From the NCBI GenBank assembly GCA_010094025.1, contig ML991777.1:434001-498000 (forward strand): DNA of 64,000 bases. Direction: 5' to 3'. The DNA comes from Viridothelium virens. Lineage: Eukaryota; Ascomycota; Dothideomycetes; Trypetheliales; Trypetheliaceae. This document shows, piece after piece, positions 22,941-34,980 of the stretch. Under the pieces are notes generated by a model that was not told the origin of the DNA, ran no database searches, and worked only from the letters and a program-made list of their open reading frames with translations. The position numbers were made by a program, and so were the translations under genes. The first letter of the stretch is position 1. Every line of letters starts with the position of its first letter.

Positions 22941-24565
22941 TCAAAAGGTGTGCCTGAACCCCGTCTAATTTGGATTAGCCCCGTAGTAGCGAATAGCATT
23001 TGGGCTCTTACCGTCCTCTCTATTATCTTTTTCCCCTGCGCTTGTCGCTTGTTTGCCCAAGCAAAATAAACCGTAAAAGCCGCGACAAAAGTAAGCATCA
23101 AGATGTGCGAGCTACAGCCAGGATTAGCATCATCATCAACAACGACTATACGGAAAAGTTGGGTATCTAACCCTATCGAAATCCAGACCGCCGTTCGGTA
23201 TTTCGGAGCTTCATTTTGCCTGACAATGAAGCTCCCCGCAATGCCGCCTGCCCCATTGCATGCTGTGATTGCTGCTGCGGTGAACGCTCGTTTCCACTGA
23301 CCAACAATATTGTTCGCTTGATAAGCATTGAGGGCCGCCCAGTTGCTCACATAAGCACCAGTGGCCAGGTACGTTCCGACGTAGCGAACGGTTACTTGGT
23401 TCGCAAACCCAAGCATGCAAAAGCCAACAATCAAACATATTGAATTGAAGGCAATGATGGGTCCTCGGAGTCGCCATCTGTCTCCCACTAATGAGGATAG
23501 AATGACGGGTATGATCGCCCAGTAATAAGGCGGAGCCGATAACAGAATGGACTTGTTTTCGCTGAACCCCATACCTCCTTGAAGTATAATGGGAAGAAAG
23601 TAGGAGAGAGACGTAGAGACTAGGTTCAATAAGAAAAACATGCAACAGAAGCCGTATACCTTTACATCCTTGGAATGTACCAGCACTTTTCCGAGAGAAA
23701 ATTTCTCAGCTTGGACGTCACCTCTATCTTTCTGGATCCGTCTTACCGCAAATTCAGCTTCGTCCTTGTTGAGGAAAAGGAAGCTTTGATCGGCATTTTC
23801 CGGGAAGTCGACAATCCACCAATACGTTACGATGCCAAGCACGCAGGAGATCAAGCCCTGCACCAAGAACATCCATCTCCAGCCGGTCAGTCCGCCCTTC
23901 CCATTGAGATGGTTGAGGCCGTAGTTGACGATACCGCCGGTAGCCAGCACAAGGACCTCGCCGCTCTGCAGATATGCAAACCTCAGTTGCTGCTCTGAAC
24001 GAGTATACCAGGTACTAATGAGGTATGTCAGTCCCGGGTAGATTCCGGACATTGCCATGCCAAGTAGAACTCTTAAGGCGATCATTTCTCTCCAGCTCTT
24101 CACAAACGCCGTGCACATGGTAATCAGTCCGAAAGCGAATGTTGTCGAACTAAACCATATTCGCGGTCCGAAGACCCGGGATGCTATCGTGGACGGAAGC
24201 TGAAACGCAATACTGGCGACGGTGAAAATAAAGATGGCGACGGAATAGCGATTCCCATGTAGCTGAAGATCGGAGAGCATAGAGGTAACGGAAGCCGATG
24301 AGATGACGCCCGAGTCTAGTAGGTTGAGACTGCAAAGAATGCCAGCTATCGTGCAGAGACGCAAATCAACTTTCCGTACTAAGCGCCGCTCCAAGGCTGC
24401 CTCAGAGCTGTCACAAGAACTGCCGTACCCTTGTGTAGAACCCCCACTGTGTATTGGTTCGACGAGGGAGGTGTCGTGGTGTTTGGAGGCCCCCATATCG
24501 TCGCTCTCTCTTGATTGTAGAAGAGGAGTAATTTCGCCTTCTGTGCCATGATTCGAAATCGGCAT
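22941..24565 (-). CDS. MFS transporter, Dal5/allantoate permease-like (anion:cation symporter)
   Basis: Model: exons 24565-23172, 23111-23012, 22964-22941, 505 aa. An acidic N-terminus leads to RKVDLRLC and twelve hydrophobic segments; typical family marks are SGIYPGLTYLISTWYTR, GWRWMFLVQG and WWIVDFPENA. The final 47-nt intron is well supported: splicing produces the end TGFRHTF, the GFRYT-like tail of Dal5 relatives, whereas read-through gives an unrelated tail. A second intron (23112-23171, 60 nt, GTTAGA..TGTAG) is stop-free and a multiple of three, so both spliced and retained forms stay in frame. The retained piece would put a polar Asp-rich segment near the last membrane helix. Substrate unknown (vitamin, allantoate or similar organic anion). 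Confidence 0.87.
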
Positions 24566-27500
24566 GCTTATTGGAGTTCCTCGTTGCTGGGTTCCAAGTC
24601 GCCTCTCATTGGGCGACAGTATTCATCAATTATGACTGATACCTCGGGAGTGATGATCGACAATCAACAATTTTCGTACGGCACTTGCCTTGTTCGGAAA
24701 ACGTCCCACTTGGCGTTCTTATCAATGTCCTTACTGGGACCGATCCAATTTTACTCCGTAAAAGGCTTCAACTTCCATAGCGCATTTATTGGGGATGGTC
24801 CAATCAATCGAGTTCAAAGACTGCTTCTAAGGAGATTGTGCGACCGTGCGATTTTGGGCCAAACACTCCCTATAGCAAAGCCTCTGGGTAATCAGGTTTT
24901 TTGGAGTTTGAATTCACCGTCATGTAGCTAAGAATCAGAGCCTTTTGGACAAATATCGAAATGGCAGACCAGGAAAGTCCAAGTCACGACATCCATTGGG
25001 AAGCCTTTCTTGGCCTATAAAGCGGTTATGATGCAAAATTCCTGAGCCCGGAAAGTTGATTTGTCCTTTTTGACTCCATGACCTCAGCTAGATCTCGGAC
25101 TTTAGGTCAAGGAGGCCAGCTATTACAAGTTAGCGGGAAGCGTGACTAATACCACCAAAACTTTACCATTTTAGGAACCTGGTAGCGCGGCGCGGGTAGA
25201 TAAAATGTTTCTTTTTCCCCATCTTTCCTATCACTCATATTTGTACTCTAAGTACCTCTTACCTCAAGAAAAGAGACATTAACGTACGAAAAAGGTATTT
25301 CTGACGAGCTCTCGAAATTCGCTCATGACATTGTGTCATTACATGGAGAGATAAAAGAAGACTCCCCAGCAGGTAAGAGCTACGTACGTGTATTTTTGAC
25401 ACTAAGCATACATTGGTTGCAGTAGGAATATGTTTGTTTGCTTTGTCATGGCTCCGCATGTACTACGTCGGTTGCATTCGCCCTCGCAAGGTGCCACGGG
25501 TGCCTACAAACTTGCATCAATAACAATTTTCTATCCTTGAAGCATTGTTCGATACGGGATATTTGGATCAAGCTCCATAGAAGGTCAGAGATATCATGGC
25601 TATCTCTGCTGGCGACAAAATCTACGTGTCAAAAGCTCTCTTGAGTGATCCAAGCGATCTATATCCCGATCATGCTCTCGATGCTAGGAAAGAACAAGGC
25701 AGCTTCCGAAGTACCTCGCCGCATCTTTCGCTCACGGGCTACGAACTGGCGTTGGATACCGGAGTTCAGGGACATCGTGACGAAGAGGCCTTTTAGGTTG
25801 AAGCCAAAGTGTCTGTCCGAGAGCAAGGCACGTGGGCGGGAGACGTTGACATTCTTCCGCTCTTTTGTAGGGCATCGTGGGCACCGTGGGTGTGAGCGCA
25901 ATCTGAATGTGTCATGCACCGCGAGGGAGATCTCCTCATCTATGTGCTGGGTGCATGAGTGGCCCCACAGCTTTGATCAATCCTTGGTCAGGATCCGCTC
26001 TTCCAGGTGCCTCGGAACAATGTTGTCAAATTGTTGTTGAGATTTATGCTCGACTATTCTCGGCTTACTCAGTTGGTCGCAAGAAAGGTTGGTGTCTGAT
26101 AGCCTGCGGCCTGCTGGCGCAATGACCCCTTTCCTGTGCCGGGAACTCAAGCTCCGAGGCAGCGCTGGCCGTTGCTGTCTTGCGAAAGCTCTCGAAGACT
26201 TCATTAATGGGAGGGAAAGTCATCTGAATCAGCCGACTGGATATGAGGCTGATCAGCCTCTACTGTGGCAAGTTGCGACCTCCACCAACCGAAAGTCGCG
26301 AAAGGGTTGATTGGCATGTTCGCATGCCGAGAGAACAGCAACAGTGATCTGAGACAACAGTTACGTCTGCGTGAGAACCCGGTCAAGCGGCTCAATTCAG
26401 ACCGCGAGACATTGGACAATCTCCTGAAGCCCGGTGGCGCCGGCGGCGTTGACAGCTATGGTCACGCAAACATTCTAGGAGATCTGTAGAGCGGGCATCG
26501 CTGGCGTGGGAGCCCATGATTTGCTGACCTGAGAGCCGCGCCAGAAGGAGGGGGGCACCCCCCCAGCTGGCATGCACATGTAAGACCTCGAGATTTTCTT
26601 TTCCCCTGACAGCGGGCTTGCCTTTCCCACCTTTCCCTGTGGTTCGCATGGCGGTTTGCGCCTTGAACAGCCTGCTACGTGTCACAGTACCAGAAGGGCT
26701 CTCTTGCTTACAAGACACTTGAGCGAGACCAATGTATCTATACAAGAGCCACACGAGAACCCCACCTCTGAGTCTGGCAGCAGGGTTCGCTTTTGCCTGG
26801 GAGCCCCTTCTCGAAGACACGCCTTCGGCATCCATGAAACGTTGTACTGGCCCCACATGGCTGTCGTGACCGAATGTTTGGACTTCGCCTTTCGTCAACG
26901 AGATTGTGGAAACTTGGGGTACGGTCTTCCCCCTTCTTTGCTCCTGTTTTGCCCTCCCGTTACATGTGGTCACAAGTCGCTATTGGTTTAGCATACGAGA
27001 TCATCACTTCGACCATACATGCAAAATGCTTGTGGCGCGCCGACAGGGAAGTGCCCTTCTATTAACTCGGTGATGTTTGGAGTTGGTGCTTGCTGCGTTT
27101 TGCTCACTGCGATGAATGTGACGAATACAACGGAATATTAATCTGTGCTGTCTCCGCTGTTCACGAATTGCCAGGCCCCGCGGCATTTGCCCTTCTCGTT
27201 AAGCCTTACTCTCTGTCATCGGTTCTCTGCTCGGCCCTTCACCAAGTCGGTCCGTTGAAGCTACTTCTTTGCGTAACTGTGCTGCGGTAATGCACCTTGT
27301 CACCTGCTGTCCTCTTTCATCTGCCAAGAGCTTCTTCTGTGTTACTGTTCCCTAACTGCGCTCTCCTTGTGACCTTGTCCATATGCGTTACGATACTCAC
27401 CCGAGCGATATCCTAGGCCAGAGCTGAGGCGGCATATTCGTTTTTCTTGCTTTGACTAGCGTCAAGCGTGGTGCCGTCGTCTGTGGTTTTCCTGTACGAT

Positions 27501-30500
27501 CCAAGGGCCGAGCCATTGCCCTACCAGCGTGAAGACTGCGAGGCCAAATACTTTGGGAGGAAGAGTAACGGATAGACCCTACCTCTCCAGCCATGTCTGA
27601 CCCGGCTTGGAGCCAGAGAGGACTTGTTCCGGGAACCCCTCATCATCTTCTGGTTTCTGCAGACAAAAATTGCTCTAGGACCGACGCTGTTGCACCAAAC
27701 CAGGCTATGGACCATCGACGTCAAAAGACACGCGCTGCCTCCGCTCCGGCTGGGCCCGGGAAGAGCCATTCGGACGTCGTCAACCCTCATGCAACTACAG
27801 GGCTACCTTACAAGAGAGGTGGGCGCTCATTCACGGTCAATGCTGATCAGGACAGCCCCTCTCCTCCTCAGGCATCCTGCGCCGGTGCTCAATACCAGCG
27901 CCGGCATTCATTCTCTCGTACCCACCTATCGCAGGCAATGCATACCGTGTCGCAGCGACAAGTGAACCAGGATCCTAATGTTACATGGCGGCTGTCACGC
28001 GGTCTGGCTCCAGTTTCTCTGGGAGGCACACCAGCGGACATGCTGCACCTAGGAATCGGCTCTCAATTCAATGATCAAAGAGTTTTCAACGTCGGACAAC
28101 GAGCAGCTATGTTTCGTGGACCGCACGCATTTGGTAAGGCTCAGAGGCTACTCGACGCTCCGCAACTTTTCAGCTTACTGACCTCTGTGACAGTGCCAGA
28201 CGGTGACCACAACTTTGCGCAAAGCCATGGCCTTGATGCTGGCTCTTTGGAAATGCGTCGACTTCAGCTGGCGGAGCGCATCTCGAATGGGTATCCTGGG
28301 GAGCCTCGGTACTGTAGTCGTCCATCTGCTCGTACTTATGCTCGGCACAGGTCAATTTGAAACGGGGCTTGTGGATTGCTCGTCTTCCAGAGTGATAAGG
28401 GCACTTTGAGGCCTAGTCTCTCCCAGCTTGTAACTGATCTGTCTCTTCTCATCTTATCGCCGAGCGCAGTGGTCGTTAGGCACCAGAGTCTTGATCTGAC
28501 CTGGCTACATTCAAGAGTGGATTTAAGAAAAGCTAGTAATTGATGAATAATAATAAGTTTTTCCATAGATATGGGAGACAGCCGCACAGAACGACGATGA
28601 ACCTTTGATCCGTATGAGCATTTATCGTCTTACAGCAATTTGGAGCACTATCAAAACACCCAGCCAGTCGTTTCGAGTCCTTTCAAACTAGACAACGGTC
28701 GAAACATGGATTGTCTTCATGACGGAGCAAGCCCGTGAAGCACGGCCACTCTGTGGCAGTTAGAGCAGGAAAAAGAGCCATACTATCCGCCATTGATACA
28801 CATGTATGGGACCCACCGGGGCCGAGTAAGGACATGCACTGCGCATTGACCCACAAGTAGCCATACAGTACTTTGCCGCTAATTTCCGCACCGCTAGATT
28901 TGTTAATGGATGCTCAAAACCTAGCAGATAGTCGTTTTGCTTGTGTAGATAGATATTTGGCCAAGTCAATTGCCCGAAGGTAATCCAGCATAGGCTTTGA
29001 CCCTTGTAGCATGTGAACGCTGTCTGCATCAAATTACTTTGCTTCCATAAGTGTGAGATTGCCATCAACCGTGTTCTGAAACGAAGAAACTAGGCACCTC
29101 CAGAAAAGTGGCTCACTCAGCGCTGTATTGGGTTGAGCATGAGACGCTCATCGTTCGATGGAAGACGAAGCGAGTTGAGTGGCGCCACGCTCGCAGCAGA
29201 ATATTAGCGACGAGAGTTGGGGCGAAAAAGGAAGCTCGGGGGGCGCTGCCAGCGAGATGCGAACGTTGACGCGCCGGAATAGAACCCAGGAGCGTATCAC
29301 ATGATTGAAAACATCTGCGGGATAAAGATAGTACCTATGCAGGAAGGAGCCGACATACAATGCGGGTGACTTATGCGGGTTGCAAGCCTCGTACGATGCT
29401 CATCGAGATCGCGAGAAGCTAGGTCTCTCAAGAATACTCTTTGAAGGAGCAAAAGCTCTGCAGAGTCTTTTTATAGCTGTGCATGATTCAAAACGAAACT
29501 CAGCAACGTATAAAATCTAGAAGGTCGGTGTCAGTCAGAGGGTACAATACCGCAGCTAGTGACGAGCCTTGGCGGCGCTGCGACAGCTTGTCCGACGGGA
29601 AAAGAGCTGAACCCAGAACGATGAAACTATAAGCGAGACATAATGTCTACGTAAGTAGACGTGGAGATGCCAGGGGAAGTTCCCAATTTCTTTTTCCTAA
29701 ATAATGCCAACCCTCGGAGACTGTGCCGGATTTGGACTTGCACACCGGGCCTGCAGGATTGGATTATGCCATTCCCCATTGGTAAGGAAATGTTTCGAAA
29801 ATGCGTTCCAGCTGAACTTCGACTGGCCCTCATTGCACGTGCTGATTTATCTTATAATGGCATCGCGCCAACCTTCCTGAGAGGACGCTCGTGGGCCGGA
29901 TTGAGGGGAGCTGCTACGTGTCAAGCAACTCGGATCGAGCACCAATTTTATATCGATGCCTAAGGCCCTGAAGTGAATTAGAAGTATAACGTCATCATCG
30001 CACTCGATCACTTGCCTAGAGTAGGTCACACTGTCAGACCTACTACTGGCCTGTGCTGTCGGCTTTGAAGTCTTCGCACATAGGGGTTGGCTAAAGCGCA
30101 TGCTTCCTTTTGGAGCTGCTGCAGAGCGCGTGTACAGCTGCTGTGATTACCTTACCGCGGTCGGGGGCTTCCTCAACTGGTAATCAGCTGCTGAACACGT
30201 GTGAACCGAAAATCAAGCGTGGGCCCCCCAATTGCGATGTCAACCATGCGACAAGCTACATAATCGGCTCCGAGAGCCTGGTCAGTCTGACAGAAGCATA
30301 AAACCCTTGTAAGGCAGGGGCGATTCGTTGAGACCAGCCAGCAGCGAGCCTGATGGAGAATAAGAGTCCCTCCGCACTCGTACTAGAGACGAGAGAATGC
30401 AGATGCCGGCTGGCAGCTGGCACCTCATCCCTCATGGCGCTGCGGGCATTAGGGCGGCGGCTAAGCAATATCCCCGTGCCGAAAGTTGTGGACGACCTCA

Positions 30501-31801
30501 GTACTCCGTACGTCTTGCCGTTTTGTCAGCTAGAGGACATAGTTGCTGTATGATCGACGCTAGCTCCGCAGGACAATCGAGCGGAGGCGACGAAAAGGGC
30601 GTGTGCCGACGCCATAATTTGGCGCCCTAAACAAAGTGTACGGAGTACTCCGCAGCAGGGCACTTGTTACCAGTGCAGAGGTACCCAGCATGTGTACATG
30701 GATGCTCGTCCCGGCGTGAAGAGGGCGGCAGGACGCGGGAGAACATGCAAAGAAAGGCGCTAGAAGGAACCCCATCGTGCCTAAGGTACTACATGTAGCA
30801 GTACGCAAGCCAACATCCATGCCCGTCTCACGGCGTGGGATGAAGCGACTAAGGAAAATCGACATCTCGTCGACCAGTCATCGCACACACACTCGCGACT
30901 CAGCTCATCCGGGGCCCCTAAAGGAGCGGGTGGACCTGATGTAGCCATCGTGAGCTGAGGGAAAACAAGCCATGCAGCACCTGCTTGCCAAGCTACGAAA
31001 ATACCATCCCACGATGCTTAGTGTTGCATTCGCAGATTTTGGCTTACGCCTCACCCCAGCTTGCGTGTCAACGACGAGCCGCTAGACAAAATACCTGCTT
31101 GAAATAGCCTGAGACCGAATAAGATAGTGCTTGTGCGCTATCCTGGAGTGTTCCTCTCTCACTCACGATCCAAGCCTGCAGAATTTCGTTCAATCAGAAA
31201 AGTACCTCATTCATCACGACCAGTAGTCAGCCGTAGAGACGCACGGCACTAGTTCAAAAACATACCGGACTATTGGCCTCTGAAACGCGGGTTCCAGGGA
31301 CTGAGATTTCTGGCCAGGGTTATGCCCTGCATGCTATGCATAGAAGCCTTCCGGAAACTTTGTGGTCCAGCGCGGCTCCTTGGACCAGTGATGAAAGCTT
31401 CCATGAGCGTTTGGTTGCACTTAAAGCTAAGCACGGCTCAACAATCGATGCTCATGTCCATTGAAAGCTTTCCGGAATTATTGATCATCTATGCTTGCTA
31501 CAGCTGAGCTAGCTTGTCCCGTCTGTCTGCCACCAGACAACGCACGCTGCCTACCACCCTTATGACCGCCCAATCAACGCTCCTCGCCGTCGTGGCTCTT
31601 CGGAGATCCAGGTCGCTTCCAATCCTCCAGGACTAACCTCTTCCTCTTAGTACAAGACGGTCAAGGCCTAGTGAGAATCTTGGCCTTTTCACATTTTTGT
31701 CCAGAGATATTTTGAGGGGGGGTCTGAGTAAAGAAATACGCGCAAGCCCTTGCTTGCCCCTCGAATAATTCTGTATCCGAAACGCTTGCTTCTCACCCGT
31801 C
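24566..31801. other. 7.2-kb region without a supported gene
   Basis: Read on both strands, this region has many overlapping open frames of 60-255 codons but none with a recognisable domain, conserved splice structure or family end. Base composition does not look strongly AT-shifted. I found no long terminal or inverted repeats, no transposase or reverse-transcriptase motif, and no tRNA. It could be a gene-poor accessory block, eroded sequence, or hold lineage-specific or noncoding transcripts that cannot be judged by eye. Confidence 0.4.
27593..28360 (+). CDS. Doubtful open reading frame, 255 codons
   Basis: This is the longest ATG-initiated frame inside the gene-poor block. The product is Arg/Ser/Pro-rich, has no signal peptide, membrane segment or known motif, and a second long frame overlaps it. 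In DNA of about 50% GC such a length can arise by chance, so this is listed only so that it can be tested. Confidence 0.15.
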   Translation: MSDPAWSQRGLVPGTPHHLLVSADKNCSRTDAVAPNQAMDHRRQKTRAASAPAGPGKSHSDVVNPHATTGLPYKRGGRSFTVNADQDSPSPPQASCAGAQYQRRHSFSRTHLSQAMHTVSQRQVNQDPNVTWRLSRGLAPVSLGGTPADMLHLGIGSQFNDQRVFNVGQRAAMFRGPHAFGKAQRLLDAPQLFSLLTSVTVPDGDHNFAQSHGLDAGSLEMRRLQLAERISNGYPGEPRYCSRPSARTYARHRSI

Positions 31802-32557
31802 ATGGCAGCCGGTCAGTCTCAACTTTTACCGAGCGTGTTGACTTTGCTGATTGATGTTCTCGTAGCTAACCGTTCCGGCCGAGCCTTGGAGACTCGATCA
31901 ACCCTGCACAGCCATAGAAACGTTTTTTATACTGATGGCCTGAGAGGCACTGCCTCTTCTTGCAATTTCCTGCCAGTCTTTGATGAAAACGATATCGCGC
32001 GTGTCCAGAATCACCGTATGGCTTCCACAGTCACGCAATCGAGTACTGGCTACGAGACGTTCGAGACTCCTCCTACTCCTCAGAGCACCAATCGACGCAT
32101 GGAAAGTCCGAAACCGAAAGAGATCCGTGATGCTAACAGTGATCGTCGCGCATCGCTCGAGTCACCCCCGGGGAAGTTCGCCATGGCGAGAGCGCAAGCT
32201 TCCACAGCAGGTTCATGTTCCTCGTCTAAAAAGTCATCTTCCAAATCCTTTGACATTGCGCCGACGGCATCCGACCTCACGGATCCAAGTGTGGACCGGC
32301 AGAACGCCCGAGGCCAGACAGCGCCGAGCTCAACGTCAAACGACCCGCGCTGGCCTTCACCAGCCCAGCATCCGAACACAGAAGTCGGCCTAGCAGCTTG
32401 GCACCTATCTCGGCTTCTTGAAAATGTCGAGCTACGAGACGCTTCCTCAGTATCACTATTGGAAATTATTGGGTCCCAGTTCCCGGCAGAGCAGGTTCTG
32501 AAAGAAGAAGAAGTGATTGCAGTGATTGAGCAAATGTGTAGACGGTGCGGCACTTAA
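31802..32557 (+). CDS. Hypothetical Ser-rich protein with a helical C-terminus
   Basis: The frame is open for 251 codons from the ATG at 31802. A 54-nt segment at 31812-31865 starts GTCAGT and ends CGTAG after a CTGAT-like branch site. It is stop-free and divisible by three, so the product would be 233 aa if spliced and 251 aa if not. Residues 60-190 are low-complexity (Ser, Thr, Pro, Arg). The last 55 residues look ordered and amphipathic: WHLSRLLENVELRD and EEEVIAVIEQMCRRCG. I do not recognise the family. Polar composition and the conserved-looking end make a real gene more likely than not. Confidence 0.5.
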   Translation: MAAGQSQLLPSVLTLLIDVLVANRSGRALETRSTLHSHRNVFYTDGLRGTASSCNFLPVFDENDIARVQNHRMASTVTQSSTGYETFETPPTPQSTNRRMESPKPKEIRDANSDRRASLESPPGKFAMARAQASTAGSCSSSKKSSSKSFDIAPTASDLTDPSVDRQNARGQTAPSSTSNDPRWPSPAQHPNTEVGLAAWHLSRLLENVELRDASSVSLLEIIGSQFPAEQVLKEEEVIAVIEQMCRRCGT

Positions 32558-33936
32558 CGCGGAGGACTGAAGGATTGACGAACGCGGCTGGGTAACCCGC
32601 GCGAATCGCAGAAAAAAACTGGTGTTCCAGGGATCAGACTTTTTTTTTTTGTGTGCTTCAATATTTTCCAACAAGCGAGATCGCTTTGATAGATATCGAG
32701 AAGTTAGATCGTCCGCCTTGCCCATCTTGCTACTCGCAACGGCAAGCTTATGCGAATAAAACAAGGCTTTCGAAGTAGTCTAAACAAGCCTTTCACTCGT
32801 TACACAATAGGGCTATCGAGATTAAGTTTGATTAGGTCCGGATGGGACCGGAGAATGAGCTGGGGTTCCATGAAAAGATGGAGCCATCTTGTTGATCCTT
32901 GTGGGATCTATGGTGGCAGGGCAGGTCACGATCGTCCGTGAGGCTAATCCCAGCCTCGAAATTCTCGCAGTTCTTCTAAAGGTGTCCTGGAGGTTATCGG
33001 ATGTTTTCCCAAACTTTGCAATGAGCGGACTCACGACATGTCCATGGCCAGATGATCGAACGGGCGTTGCAAGCCACACGCGTGGCAGTCAAGCGGTCAG
33101 AATGTTCTCTTCCATCCACCTTCGTGCGAGAGCAGCCTGTCGTGTCACGCGAGGAATGACGCGCGGGGCAGTGCCAATAAAATGAGACTCAGGGGTGGCT
33201 TGGCGGAATTTAGCGGTCTGTGGCGCCGCCCTAAATCTGCGCGAACATGTTCCCCAAGCTCGTTTTGCATTATTTCCAATTGCGACTTTGCTGGAGCCAT
33301 TCGTAAAGTCGATTGACCGCGATATAGTCCCAATTATGCGGGCGACCCCAGGAGACAGGGAAAATTTTGCAACGCGGCCTCTGGGACAAGGACTAAGGAT
33401 AAGGAGGGGTAACGAGTGCAGCTGCCCCCCGAGCAGGGGTCCCGCAAATGGATTGGGATTCGACATGTCCAAGCACGCCAAGCCACCATGATGACTGCAT
33501 GGGTACAGCAGAAAAGGCGTCGTCTGCTCAAGCTCGATCGAGCTTCTAAAACCCGCCGGCGAACCTGCTGCTGCTGCGTCGCGCGAAGGTCGTATTGATC
33601 TGTGGTCCTTCAAGTTCGAGCCCTCCTGTCCTTGTCAAATCGCTGCCTCTCCGCTTCGCATTTGTTCCATTACTTTTGCTGCCTGCTCCTTCGATTGCTT
33701 GCCATTGTCCCATCGACTGCAGCATTGCTGCGCTTGCCCTTGTTTGCTTATTGTCGGTCCTCACGAGTCAGTTTCGTCGTACTCAACTTCCAGCTCCGAT
33801 CAGTCTACCTATCCATTATCGGGGGTTTGAAGTGTAGCGTCAGACATGGCCAAACGCCGTGAGATCCCCGCGATGCTCTGTGTTTACTCTTCGTCATGGT
33901 TCTCACGATTGTACTTGTGTAGAACTTGAATCGACT
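32558..33936. other. Intergenic region between two hypothetical plus-strand genes
   Basis: Contains a T-run near 32640 and short overlapping frames. A 27-codon upstream frame starts at 33846 (ATG GCC AAA CGC) in another register, just before the downstream gene. No other gene is supported. Confidence 0.45.
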
Positions 33937-34980
33937 ATGGTCCATCGTGTGGGCTCCGATTCGTCTGAACTCGCGATGGACGTGAACTCCACTGTCTCCG
34001 CAGCAGCAACTATCCGAGCCCGCGCCTCCGAAGTGTTTCCCACTCCCGTTGAGCATGATGACATACCAAGTATCGCTGTTCATGCATCGTCTTCCACAGC
34101 TACCAAATCCACTCCACGAGACGATACCGCTGTAGAGTCTTCAGCGTCAGTCAGTACGGCGCCGACATCCGTATTCGACGTTACTGAAACGAAACAAAAT
34201 GGGGTCGAGTCGAAGGATGGAAGCCACATGAGAAGGCAGACGGTTCAGGAGGACACCATGCATAGGCGAAGCAGCCTAGAATCAGATTCGTCGAAAGTAG
34301 TTCAAACGACTCTGGGCGACAATCCAGAAGTGGAAGTTATACGATTCCAACCCTCGGCACCAAAGAGATCCAGCGCCTCATCTTCTAAAGTCGCTTTTAT
34401 CTCATCAGTCAAGGATCCATCACCGACCTTTCCGTCTCCCAATGTGGCAGCTGCTCAGTCCCGGTCAAGCACTCCGGCCAATCGCTCGATGTCTTCCTTG
34501 AAAAGGGCTAGCACCGGCTCAACTCAACTCTCATCGAATCGGGCTGATTCAGGTTCCGATGTATCGTCTCACGCGTCAAGCGGCAGGTGGTCAAACCCAG
34601 TCGGCAAGGTACCCCATGCATTACTTCTCAAGAAAACCAGCAACGGGCATCTCAACACAAAGGTGTCTTCACCAGAGGAACTGAATGCAGATGTTGAAAT
34701 GTCCCGGTCCACCATAGACTTAAATGAAGCCAATCCTGTCAGGGGTACGGCGATGTCTGGTGTCGAAGCGCGCGGGCTTCAGCTGCGTATTAGGGGACCG
34801 GCCGATTTCAGTTCAGATGTTGATAGAGCTGAGAAGGGAACACCCAACGCCGAAGCAGCTGGACAGAAACGTGATTTACCAAAGAACGAGCCAAGTACTC
34901 GCCGCAAAGTTTTGTGTGCGGGACTTGCCCTTGTGGCTATGGCTACTGTTGTAATCCGGCCAAAGTTGCCTCCTGAGTAA
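33937..34980 (+). CDS. Hypothetical Ser-rich protein with a C-terminal hydrophobic tail
   Basis: 347 aa from the ATG at 33937 (the frame is open a little further upstream but without ATG). Residues 1-320 are hydrophilic, rich in Ser, Asp, Thr and Arg, and probably disordered; they include basic-Ser clusters such as KRSSASSSK and MHRRSSLESD that look like kinase targets. The end reads RRKVLCAGLALVAMATVVI followed by a short RPKLPPE tail. That is a single hydrophobic stretch at the very C-terminus, the layout of a tail-anchored membrane protein (ER, mitochondrial or peroxisomal). I know no named family that fits. A short upstream open frame (33846) could affect translation. Confidence 0.6.
   Translation: MVHRVGSDSSELAMDVNSTVSAAATIRARASEVFPTPVEHDDIPSIAVHASSSTATKSTPRDDTAVESSASVSTAPTSVFDVTETKQNGVESKDGSHMRRQTVQEDTMHRRSSLESDSSKVVQTTLGDNPEVEVIRFQPSAPKRSSASSSKVAFISSVKDPSPTFPSPNVAAAQSRSSTPANRSMSSLKRASTGSTQLSSNRADSGSDVSSHASSGRWSNPVGKVPHALLLKKTSNGHLNTKVSSPEELNADVEMSRSTIDLNEANPVRGTAMSGVEARGLQLRIRGPADFSSDVDRAEKGTPNAEAAGQKRDLPKNEPSTRRKVLCAGLALVAMATVVIRPKLPPE

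Noticed and set aside
26392-26973. 193-codon minus-strand frame in the gene-poor block
   Set aside because: Arg/Gly/Ser-biased composition without motif; a plus-strand frame of similar quality overlaps it.
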